In this document: positions 1 through 4,834 of the stretch, one piece after another | Numbering within the stretch: the first letter of the stretch is position 1 | Layout: the number at the start of each line of letters is the position of its first letter | Notes under the pieces: generated by a model | What the model was told of the DNA's origin: nothing | Databases searched by the model: none | What the model saw: only the letters and a program-made list of their open reading frames with translations | Source of the DNA: an uncultured Nostocoides sp. | GTDB lineage: Bacteria > Actinomycetota > Actinomycetes > Actinomycetales > Dermatophilaceae | Direction: 5' to 3' | Length of the DNA stretch: 8,586 nt | Assembly: GCA_936931335.1 (NCBI GenBank) | Contig: CAKZIH010000054.1 | Coordinates: forward strand, 1-8,586 | Made by a program: the position numbers and the translations under genes

Positions 1-499
1 TCCATCACCAGGACGATCTCCGCGACCGCGCTACACCACTATCCGGGACTCAACTTCGCGGGGACTGGTGACAATGCCCGCCGTGGCACGGCCACCTTGC
101 GTATGCGGGGCTACCGCGATGCGCTTACCGCTGCCGGATTGCCGGTCAACGCCGAGGATGTGCAAGAGACGCCGGCCTATCGCCGCCGGGTGGGGGCCGA
201 AGCGATGGCGCGACGACGTACTGGCGATCGGCGCGCCGCGAGTGGTGGCCGAGGCGGGCCGTCCGGTTCCCGATGACTTTGCGGTTCTCGGTTTCGATGG
301 CACGGACGAGAGTGCGCTCAGCGTTCCGGCGCTGACCACGATCAACCCGGGCAAGGGCGCGATCGCTAGGGCGGCGGCGGAGTTGATCGGACCTCCCGGC
401 CAGGCACGGGCGGCCCGACAATCAGCCGGCGGCGTGCCCGCGCAGCGGGAGATCCAGGTGCCCTTTGCGCTGATCCCACGAGAGAGCACCGACGGTTAG
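1..499 (+). pseudogene. LacI-family transcriptional regulator, decayed C-terminal fragment
   Basis: This is a remnant of the sugar-binding (periplasmic-binding-protein-like) domain of a LacI/GalR repressor. Frame 1 reads GDNARRGTA (about 70-96) and then directly LRMRGYRDALTAAGLPV (about 97-147), ending near GAEAMA (about 199-216). The match then continues in frame 2 as DDVLAIGA (about 215-240), VPDDFAVLGFDGT (about 266-304) and ALTTINPG, closing with PFALIPRES and a TAG at 497-499. Family members normally have about 25 residues between the DN..G.A motif and RL.GYRDAL, and about 20 residues plus an N/D before DVLAIGA. Both stretches are missing here, and the reading frame changes at about 210-225. 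The DNA-binding helix-turn-helix lies outside the window or is lost. Frame 1 runs into a stop near 286-288. I judge it non-functional. The family assignment is strong; the exact breakpoints are approximate. Confidence 0.75.
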
Positions 500-530
500 G
501 CGAGCTGCGCGTCGAGGTTGCGGCGATGCC

Positions 531-640
531 TTAGCCGCTGATGACGACCGTGCAGACCTGGAGGCCGAAGTGGTCTGACAAGAGGCGAGCAATTGCATCC
601 GCGGTGGCCTGGTGGCGCGCAAGAGAGCACTCGGCCTCAG
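531..640 (-). pseudogene. Possible gene remnant, unidentified
   Basis: On the minus strand a frame ending in TAA (531-533) reads with protein-like composition near its end, including ARHQATADAIARLL and a final FGLQVCTVVISG. Upstream of about 640 the same frame becomes arginine- and proline-rich, as expected for a shadow of the tetR gene. This could be the C-terminal tail of a truncated gene at the island edge. I do not recognise the family, and it may be chance. The rest of the gap 500-636 shows no RNA gene or clear terminator. Confidence 0.15.
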
Positions 641-1209
641 GAAGCCCCGGACCCCGCCGTCGCGGATGCCACGAGCACTTGCGCCGCTCGTTTCGCCGTG
701 GCGGGAGCAGCTGGATCGGCACCGAGCGCGCCGTCGGCGAGCCCGCCGTCGAGCAGCAGGCTCAGCGACTGCGCGAGGGTAGCCGGATCGGCCGCCCCGG
801 CATCGCGCGCGAGGCGTGCGAACCACCCGCGCACCGACGCCTTGTGCGCGACGGTGCGGGCATGGACCCGGGACCCGGGCTCGGACTCCGCTCCCGCGTT
901 GAGGAACCCGCACCCGCGATACCCCGTCGTGCGACAGGCCACGCTCAGCGCGTCGAAGGCGCCGACGAGCTGAGCCGCCGGATCCGGCCCGGCCGCTGCG
1001 GCCGCCTCGCGCAACTGCCCCGTCCAGATCTCGTCGACCTGATCCAGGTAGGCGAGCACCAGCTCGTCCTTCGAGGCGAAGTGCTTATAGAAGGTCGCCT
1101 TCGCGACACCGGACTCGGCGATAAGGCGGTCGACCCCCACCGCGCGAATTCCGTGGGCATAGAAGAGGCGGAACGCCGTATCGAGGATCCGGTCGCGGGC
1201 TGAGGTCAT
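637..1209 (-). CDS. TetR/AcrR-family transcriptional repressor
   Basis: This 190-residue protein has the length of a typical TetR repressor. The N-terminal helix-turn-helix is clear: RDRILDTAFRLFYAHG (6-20), then VGVDRLIAESGVAKATFYKHFASKDEL (about 24-50), with the recognition helix at VAKATFYKHF. The C-terminal ligand domain contains CRTTGYRGCGFLNAGAE (92-108), a segment seen in a subgroup of actinobacterial and proteobacterial TetR regulators that often control nearby oxidoreductases. The ATG at 1207-1209 has no good Shine-Dalgarno sequence, but TAGGAT on the minus strand (1218-1223) lies 8 nt upstream, so the mRNA may be almost leaderless. The gene is divergent from the oxidoreductase at 1296, and two matching palindromes lie between them. 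The inferred role is repression of both itself and the reductase, relieved by an unknown small ligand. The family call is firm and the target is very likely; the inducer is unknown. Confidence 0.93.
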   Translation of the reverse strand: MTSARDRILDTAFRLFYAHGIRAVGVDRLIAESGVAKATFYKHFASKDELVLAYLDQVDEIWTGQLREAAAAAGPDPAAQLVGAFDALSVACRTTGYRGCGFLNAGAESEPGSRVHARTVAHKASVRGWFARLARDAGAADPATLAQSLSLLLDGGLADGALGADPAAPATAKRAAQVLVASATAGSGAS

Positions 1210-1214
1210 GGGCC

Positions 1215-1244
1215 TTGATCCTAGACAGACCTGTCTGCTACGTT
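1215..1244 (+). promoter_or_regulatory. Promoter for the oxidoreductase gene
   Basis: A -35-like TTGATC (1215-1220) and a -10-like TACGTT (1239-1244) are separated by 18 nt, placing the transcription start near 1251 and leaving a leader of about 45 nt before the ATG at 1296. Operator 1 fills the spacer, as expected of a TetR-repressed promoter. This is a consensus match by eye only. Confidence 0.6.
1221..1240. promoter_or_regulatory. TetR-type operator 1 (palindrome)
   Basis: The core AGACAGACCTGTCT (1223-1236) is an inverted repeat with 6-bp arms (AGACAG/CTGTCT) around a 2-nt AC centre. It shares AGACAGACCTGTCTGC with operator 2. It lies in the spacer of the reductase promoter and touches the putative tetR -10 hexamer (TAGGAT on the minus strand, 1218-1223), so one bound repressor could block both directions. 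Confidence 0.75.
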
Positions 1245-1253
1245 CCCACGACA

Positions 1254-1273
1254 GGCAGACAGACCTGTCTGCC
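1254..1273. promoter_or_regulatory. TetR-type operator 2 (perfect palindrome)
   Basis: GGCAGACAGACCTGTCTGCC is a perfect inverted repeat with 9-bp arms and the same AC centre as operator 1. The two centres are 34 bp apart. It starts just downstream of the predicted reductase transcription start, where a bound dimer would act as a roadblock. Two copies of one palindrome between divergent tetR and target genes is classic TetR architecture. Confidence 0.8.
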
Positions 1274-1295
1274 TACTCACGGACAGGGAGACTTC

Positions 1296-1970
1296 ATGAA
1301 CATCGCAGTCCTCGGCACCGGCATGGTCGGACGGTCCGTCGCAGCGGGCCTGCGTCGCATCGGCCACGACGTCGTCATCGGCACCCGCGACCCGCAGGCG
1401 ACCCTCGCCCGCGTCGAGGATGAGGCCGATGGGGCGACCTTCGCCGACTGGCTCCGCGGGCAGGAGGGCATCGAGCTGGCGTCCCTCGCGGACGCCGCCG
1501 CCCGGGCCGACCTCATCGTGCTCGCCGGCAGCGGCTCGGCATCCCACGACATGCTCGCCGCCGCCGGCGCCGACCACCTCGACGGCACCGTGGTCCTCGA
1601 CATCTCCAACCCGCTCGACTTCAGCGCCGGTTTCCCGCCGAGCCTGCTCATCAAGGACACCGACTCGCTCGGGGAGCAGCTGCAGCGCGCCTTCCCCGGG
1701 GTCCGGGTCGTGAAGTCTCTCAACACCCTCACCGCGGACCTCATGGCCCGACCCGACCTCCTGCCCGAGGGCACGACTGTCTTCGTCTCCGGCGACGACC
1801 CGGACGCCAAGGCGCAGGTCACCGAGCTGCTCACGGCGCTCGGCCACACCGACGTCATCGACCTCGGCGGGATCGAGTCCGCGCGCGGGACCGAGATGTT
1901 CTTGCCGCTGTGGCTACGCATGATGGGAGCCCTCGGCACCACGATGTTCAACATCAAGGTGGTCCGCTAG
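1296..1970 (+). CDS. NADPH-dependent F420 reductase-like NAD(P)-binding oxidoreductase
   Basis: This 224-residue Rossmann-fold protein belongs to the F420_oxidored family (COG2085 type). MNIAVLGTGMVG gives the N-terminal dinucleotide-binding glycines (G7, G9, G12), and IGTRDP (28-33) follows the second strand, its Arg31 suggesting an NADPH preference. VLDISNP (100-106), VKSLNT (139-144) and the C-terminal GGIESARGTEMFLPLWLRMMGALGT (191-215) match the usual family layout. I chose the ATG at 1296 because GGGAG (1286-1290) precedes it and the Rossmann motif begins at once; the frame is open back to 1215, but that stretch crosses the promoter and operators. The cofactor could be F420, or the protein may be one of the many relatives that act on other substrates. 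It is probably repressed by the divergent TetR. The family is firm, the substrate unknown. Confidence 0.9.
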   Translation: MNIAVLGTGMVGRSVAAGLRRIGHDVVIGTRDPQATLARVEDEADGATFADWLRGQEGIELASLADAAARADLIVLAGSGSASHDMLAAAGADHLDGTVVLDISNPLDFSAGFPPSLLIKDTDSLGEQLQRAFPGVRVVKSLNTLTADLMARPDLLPEGTTVFVSGDDPDAKAQVTELLTALGHTDVIDLGGIESARGTEMFLPLWLRMMGALGTTMFNIKVVR

Positions 1971-2050
1971 GTCGCCCACGCATCGCACTCTCGGAGGAGA
2001 ACCTTCTCTCTGGCGGCGGCGCGGTAGGCGAGCTAGTCGGCGGGCGACCT
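1969..2050. repeat. 9-bp inverted repeat bracketing a convergent intergenic gap
   Basis: AGGTCGCCC (1969-1977) and GGGCGACCT (2042-2050) are perfect complements, each overlapping the end of one of the two convergent genes. Inside is a small hairpin candidate, GAGAACCTTCTC (about 1998-2009). There is no T-run, so a conventional intrinsic terminator is not evident. The repeat may be chance in GC-rich DNA. Confidence 0.25.
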
Positions 2051-2286
2051 CAGTCCTCGGGGAGGTCGGCGAACGCCTTCTTCGTGTCGTTGTACCAACC
2101 GAGGGACTTCTTGGGGTGCAGCCAGCGACCGCGCATCTCCTTGTTCGCGGGCTCGTGCGCAGCATCGCCGGCCTTCACCGCGTCCTTGAGGTGCTGGTCC
2201 TGCTGCTTGATGACGTCGTCCGCACTCTCGGCACGGAAGGTGCGGTCGCAGGGGCCGCCGAGCTGCTGGCAGGTCATCGTTTTCAT
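2050..2286 (-). CDS. Small DUF1059-like protein
   Basis: This 78-residue soluble protein begins MKTMTCQQLGGPCD. The pair Cys6 and Cys13 in an N-terminal C-x2-LG-x2-C arrangement is typical of DUF1059-like small proteins, whose function is not established. The rest is charged and helical, with KEMRGRW (49-55) and a final LPED. The ATG at 2286 is supported by AAGGAGA (2293-2299) spaced 6 nt away. The gene lies 64 nt downstream of the sigma factor on the same strand, and I see no strong promoter or terminator between them, so it is probably co-transcribed. Its position suggests it is part of the sigma regulon. The two cysteines might bind metal or sense redox state, but nothing in the sequence proves this. 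It is convergent with the oxidoreductase. The gene call is strong; the family match rests on memory of similar proteins. Confidence 0.82.
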   Translation of the reverse strand: MKTMTCQQLGGPCDRTFRAESADDVIKQQDQHLKDAVKAGDAAHEPANKEMRGRWLHPKKSLGWYNDTKKAFADLPED

Positions 2287-2350
2287 GGTGAATCTCCTTG
2301 TGTGAGTTGACTCTTTGGGCTGGACAAGGGTTGTGGTGGGTCCGGGGAGG

Positions 2351-3190
2351 TCAGCGGGTGTCGGCGTCGCGACGCCGCCGGAGCTTGGCGATGAGGTCGG
2401 GCTCGGCCCGGAAGGTGATAGCGGTGACGACACCTCCCTCGACCGTGAAGTCGAAGGCGACCCGGGCGGTGCCGCGGTCGAACCACGCAGCTCCCGGTCG
2501 GTCCTCGATGAAGACCGGCAGCGCCGATGCCGCCGCACCATTGAAGAAGCCGGCGACCTGGTCGCGACCCTCGATCCTCGTCGGCGTCCCCAGCGCGACC
2601 GCCGCGGCATCGCCGCTCACGACGACCCCCGGCGCGAGGAGTTGGAGGAGGCGATCGAGCTGGCCACCGCGGGCCGCAGCGAGAAAGGCATCGACTATTT
2701 CCCAGTCGGCGAGTCGGTCCGCGGCCGGCGGCGCCGCCACCTTGGCTCGAGCGCGCGACGCGAGCTTGCGTGCGGCCGCGGGCGAGGTGTCGAGGAGTTC
2801 GGCGATCATGGGGAACTCGAAGCCGAAGGTGTCGTGGAGGACGAACGCGATGCGCTCCGTGGGGGTGAGGCGATCGAGGACGACGTGGAGGGCGATCGAC
2901 ACGGTGTCGGCGAGCGCAACGCGCTCGGCCGGATCACTGTCCGGTGCGGGTCCCTCGAACGCCGAGTCCTGCGACGGCTCAGGCGTCTTGGCCTTGAGGC
3001 GGTCGAGGCAGAGGCGCACGGTTGTGGTCGTCAGCCAGGCAGGCGGGTTGTCGATGTCGGCGGTGGTGCCGTGCCAGCGCAGCCACGCCTGCTGGACGAT
3101 GTCCTCGGCCTCGACCGCGTCGCCGAGTACGCGGCCCGCGAGGCCCACCAGCCGGGGTCGCTCGGCCGCGAAGATCGCCGTGTCGTCCAT
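2351..3190 (-). CDS. ECF RNA polymerase sigma factor with SnoaL-like C-terminal domain (SigJ/ECF41-like)
   Basis: This 279-residue sigma factor has region 2 at about 9-66 (ERPRLVGLAGRVLGD, EAEDIVQQAWLRW, NPPAWLTTTTVRLCLDRL), region 4 at about 97-150 (LDRLTPTERIAFVLHDTFGFEF and LDTSPAAARKLASRAR) and a SnoaL/NTF2-like domain from about 160 to 270 (GRDQVAGFFNGAA, VAFDFTVEGGVVTAITF). In this group the C-terminal domain replaces a separate anti-sigma factor and tunes activity. The WLPEP linker and DGGGK motif I associate with classical ECF41 are not intact: the linker reads FEGPAPDSDP and the loop SGDAAAVALG. The frame stays open upstream to an ATG at 3367, but I place the start at 3190 because AGGAAGG precedes it and the extra residues come from an IstB remnant. 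An ECF41-like promoter (3229-3255) lies upstream, suggesting autoregulation. The DUF1059-like gene follows. Confidence 0.9.
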   Translation of the reverse strand: MDDTAIFAAERPRLVGLAGRVLGDAVEAEDIVQQAWLRWHGTTADIDNPPAWLTTTTVRLCLDRLKAKTPEPSQDSAFEGPAPDSDPAERVALADTVSIALHVVLDRLTPTERIAFVLHDTFGFEFPMIAELLDTSPAAARKLASRARAKVAAPPAADRLADWEIVDAFLAAARGGQLDRLLQLLAPGVVVSGDAAAVALGTPTRIEGRDQVAGFFNGAAASALPVFIEDRPGAAWFDRGTARVAFDFTVEGGVVTAITFRAEPDLIAKLRRRRDADTR

Positions 3191-3228
3191 GGACCTTCCT
3201 TCTCCTCCTGCTGGCCGTTCACTCCCTT

Positions 3229-3255
3229 GACGAGTCAGCTCGCCCAAGTGTGACC
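3229..3255 (-). promoter_or_regulatory. ECF41-type promoter upstream of the sigma gene
   Basis: On the minus strand, GGTCACA (3249-3255) is followed after exactly 16 nt by CGTC (3229-3232). The ECF41 consensus as I recall it is TGTCACA, 16-17 nt, CGTC, so this differs at one base. It lies about 40 nt upstream of the chosen ATG (3190) and points into the sigma gene. ECF41 factors commonly transcribe their own gene. Confidence 0.65.
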
Positions 3256-3280
3256 ACCGCGACGCCCAGGTGTGGCCACA
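3246..3280. repeat. 12-bp direct repeat with embedded palindrome upstream of the sigma gene
   Basis: AAGTGTGACCAC (3246-3257) and AGGTGTGGCCAC (3268-3279) match at 10 of 12 positions, 22 bp apart, about two helical turns. The first copy covers the -35 element; the second contains the perfect palindrome TGTGGCCACA (3271-3280). It might be a duplicated binding site or a decayed second -35. Confidence 0.35.
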
Positions 3281-3309
3281 AGTCGATGAGGCGAATCGAG
3301 CTCGTCGCG

Positions 3310-3481
3310 CGACTCTGCGGTTACGGAGATTGATGACGTCGGCGTGGTGGACGCGGCGGTTGATCATCGCGGCGGCGGCGGCGGCGTCGTCGGCGACGTC
3401 GTCGTCGTCGAAGACTTCGGCTCAGCGGCCAAAGGGCTTTTTGTTGGTCACAATTCGCAACGCGCGCTCGTACCGCTCACA
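3310..3481 (-). pseudogene. istB: IS21-family helper ATPase (IstB) C-terminal remnant
   Basis: One continuous minus-strand frame reads CERYERALRIVTNKKPFGR (3481 to 3425), a TGA at 3422-3424, then AEVF, an Asp/Ala-rich stretch, and AAAMINRRVHHADVINLRN (about 3376 to 3320). This follows the order of the IstB C-terminus: RYER, T-N-x-PF, a Trp, EVF, then an A-A-x-DR-x-HHA-x-V helix. The TGA lies where IstB proteins have Trp, so a TGG to TGA change is likely. The Asp/Ala stretch is longer than usual because of triplet repeats. The Walker motifs and the IstA transposase are absent, so the element cannot move. The remnant starts just past the stop of the neighbouring ATPase gene (3501) and marks the right edge of the acquired-looking segment. 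Confidence 0.62.
3368..3411. repeat. Triplet repeat tract (GCG)n / (GTC)n
   Basis: On the plus strand about five GCG/GGC units run into GTC/TCG units, interrupted once by GGCGAC. On the minus strand it encodes runs of Asp and Ala inside the IstB remnant. Expansion by replication slippage in DNA no longer under selection is the simplest explanation. Confidence 0.6.
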
Positions 3482-3500
3482 GATACAACGCCGCGAATCC

Positions 3501-4760
3501 TCACGGGTGGTCGCGCAGGTATCGGCCGAAGTGGGGGACGGTGAAGGCGATGCGGCCGCGCTCGGTCGAATAGATCAGGCCCTTCTTCAGCAGGGCATCC
3601 CGGGCGGGGGAGAGGGATTGGGGTTGTTTGCCGAGCCAGCGCGCCACATCGGCGGTGGGCACCGAGTCGAGCTCGGTCACCTCGCCGAGTTCGTATGCCG
3701 GGGAGTCCGATTCATCGTCCGCGCCGGTGACCGGTTCGCCGTCTAGCCCCACCAGCCCAAGCGCCGCCATGGCGCGCAGGTAGTCGCGCTCGGCGGGGGT
3801 GGCCCGCTCATACCGGCTGCCGAAGAAGCCGACGGCGAGTTCCGCCTCGGCGCGGGGCACGGCTACGCGCACGTCGTCGCGGGTGATCGGGCTCACCGGG
3901 GCGAGGTCCCAGACCTCCTTGCCGTAGGCCTGGATGAAGTACGGATAGCCGCCGGTCACGGCATACAGCTCGGTGAGTGCCTCGGGCTCGTATGCCGCGT
4001 CCTCCTCCGCGGCGGGCACGGTGAGGGCCGCGTCGGCGGCGTCCCGGTCGAGGCGGTCGATCCGGGCATACCGGAAGAGCCTCTCGGAGTAGGACTTCGA
4101 CGCGGACAGCACCGCGGGCAGGTGCGGCAGGCCGGCGCCGACGACGATCACCGGCAGCGAGGTCTGGGAGATCTCGTGGCAGGCGGCACACAGCGCGGAG
4201 ACATCTTCCGGGCCGAGGTCCTGCATCTCGTCGATGAAGATCGCGATGCCCCGGCCGAGGTCCTGCGCCAATCCGCCGATGTCGCTGAGCAGTTCGACGA
4301 GGTCGATCTCGATATCCCCGGAGTCGGCGCGGCCGGCCACCGCCGGCGCCTCGATCCCCGGGCTCCACCGGTCGCGGAGCTTGGCGTTGGGGGCGTTGTC
4401 CCGCTGCGCGAAGGATTTCACCACCCCGAGCACATGGTCGACCTGATCGCTTTGGGTGTGCCCGAGTTCGCGGATCGCCACATGGGCCGCCGCGGCCATC
4501 GGTCGGCGCAGGGTCTGATCGGGGCGAGCCTCGAACTTCCCGGTGCCCCAGCCGGCCCGAACCGCCTGTCCCCGAAGGGCATTGAGCAAGACCGTCTTGC
4601 CGACCCCGCGCAGGCCGGTGAGGATCAGCGAACGTTCCGGGCGCCCCTTGGCCACGCGTTGCAGCACGATGTCGAACTGGTCGAGCTGCTCGGTGCGCCC
4701 CGCCAGCTCGGGCGGCCGCTGTCCGGCGCCGGGGGCATAGGGGTTCCTGATCGGGTCCAC
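3501..4760 (-). CDS. Orc1-like AAA ATPase with C-terminal winged-helix domain
   Basis: This 419-residue cytoplasmic P-loop ATPase is of the AAA_16/Orc1-like kind common in actinobacteria. It shows Walker A GLRGVGKT (49-56), Walker B IAIFIDEMQD (172-181), a sensor-like strand PVIVVGAGLPHL (203-214) and a GGYPYFIQAYG motif (270-280). The C-terminal part (about 366-413, VARWLGKQPQSLSPARDALLKKGLIYSTERGRIAF) looks like a winged helix that could bind DNA. Between them, about 338-366 is an acidic insert (GADDESDSPAYELGEVTELDS) that I do not expect in most relatives. The start is GTG at 4760, with no Shine-Dalgarno but a -10-like hexamer 6 nt upstream. It is the last gene of the minus-strand block; its stop is followed at once by the IstB remnant. 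Its client process is unknown. The ATPase call is firm. Confidence 0.88.
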   Translation of the reverse strand: MDPIRNPYAPGAGQRPPELAGRTEQLDQFDIVLQRVAKGRPERSLILTGLRGVGKTVLLNALRGQAVRAGWGTGKFEARPDQTLRRPMAAAAHVAIRELGHTQSDQVDHVLGVVKSFAQRDNAPNAKLRDRWSPGIEAPAVAGRADSGDIEIDLVELLSDIGGLAQDLGRGIAIFIDEMQDLGPEDVSALCAACHEISQTSLPVIVVGAGLPHLPAVLSASKSYSERLFRYARIDRLDRDAADAALTVPAAEEDAAYEPEALTELYAVTGGYPYFIQAYGKEVWDLAPVSPITRDDVRVAVPRAEAELAVGFFGSRYERATPAERDYLRAMAALGLVGLDGEPVTGADDESDSPAYELGEVTELDSVPTADVARWLGKQPQSLSPARDALLKKGLIYSTERGRIAFTVPHFGRYLRDHP

Positions 4761-4766
4761 GATCGC

Positions 4767-4772
4767 AACCTA
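4767..4772 (-). promoter_or_regulatory. -10 element giving a leaderless ATPase mRNA
   Basis: TAGGTT on the minus strand ends 6 nt before the GTG start at 4760, so transcription would start at or next to the start codon. No Shine-Dalgarno sequence is visible. The -35 region (about 4790-4795) is poor in consensus and falls inside the 22-bp palindrome at 4789-4810. Confidence 0.45.
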
Positions 4773-4788
4773 TGTCGTTGTCTAGAGA

Positions 4789-4810
4789 TTTCCGGAGATA
4801 TCCCCAGAAA
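4789..4810. promoter_or_regulatory. 22-bp imperfect palindrome, possible operator
   Basis: Symmetric about GATATC (4797-4802), with outer arms TTTC/GAAA and inner GG/CC; 9 of 11 symmetric pairs match. It overlaps the expected -35 position of the ATPase promoter, so a dimeric regulator bound here could repress or activate. No regulator is identified. Confidence 0.4.
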
Positions 4811-4834
4811 ACCGTATGGGCGTGTCCGCTGCCC

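Larger units (their letters stand above)
500..3500. other. Probable acquired segment (genomic island or insertion scar)
   Basis: The segment holds a divergent tetR/oxidoreductase pair and a sigma/DUF1059 unit. It lies between a broken LacI gene and an IS21 IstB remnant, next to a long run of co-directional genes that looks like core genome. The word GTATG/CATAC, counted by hand about 19 times in 3501-8586 and once at 101-105, was not found here. I saw no flanking direct repeats, integrase or tRNA, so the limits are approximate and the mode of entry is inference. Confidence 0.4.

Noticed and set aside
1215..1295. A longer reductase starting at TTG 1215
   Set aside because: That stretch contains the promoter and both operators; the Shine-Dalgarno and Rossmann motif support the ATG at 1296.
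2298..3253. Two plus-strand open frames of about 310 codons
   Set aside because: Both are antisense to the sigma factor, whose domains are clear, and have low-complexity Arg/Ala/Ser or Glu/Arg composition without recognisable domains.
3191..3367. A 59-residue N-terminal extension of the sigma factor from an ATG at 3367
   Set aside because: The extension covers the IstB remnant and the ECF41-type promoter. The ATG at 3190 has a proper Shine-Dalgarno and starts right before sigma region 2.
3413..3446. A possible intrinsic terminator with T-run (GGGCTTTTTG on the plus strand)
   Set aside because: The T-run faces plus-strand transcripts, and no plus-strand gene precedes it. The stem is short and bulged, and it is part of IstB codons (NKKPF).
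3446..3472. A second ECF41-like match on the plus strand (GGTCACA, 16 nt, CGTA)
   Set aside because: It lies inside the IstB remnant, lacks the final C of CGTC and points into the end of the antisense ATPase gene, so no gene would be served. Probably chance.
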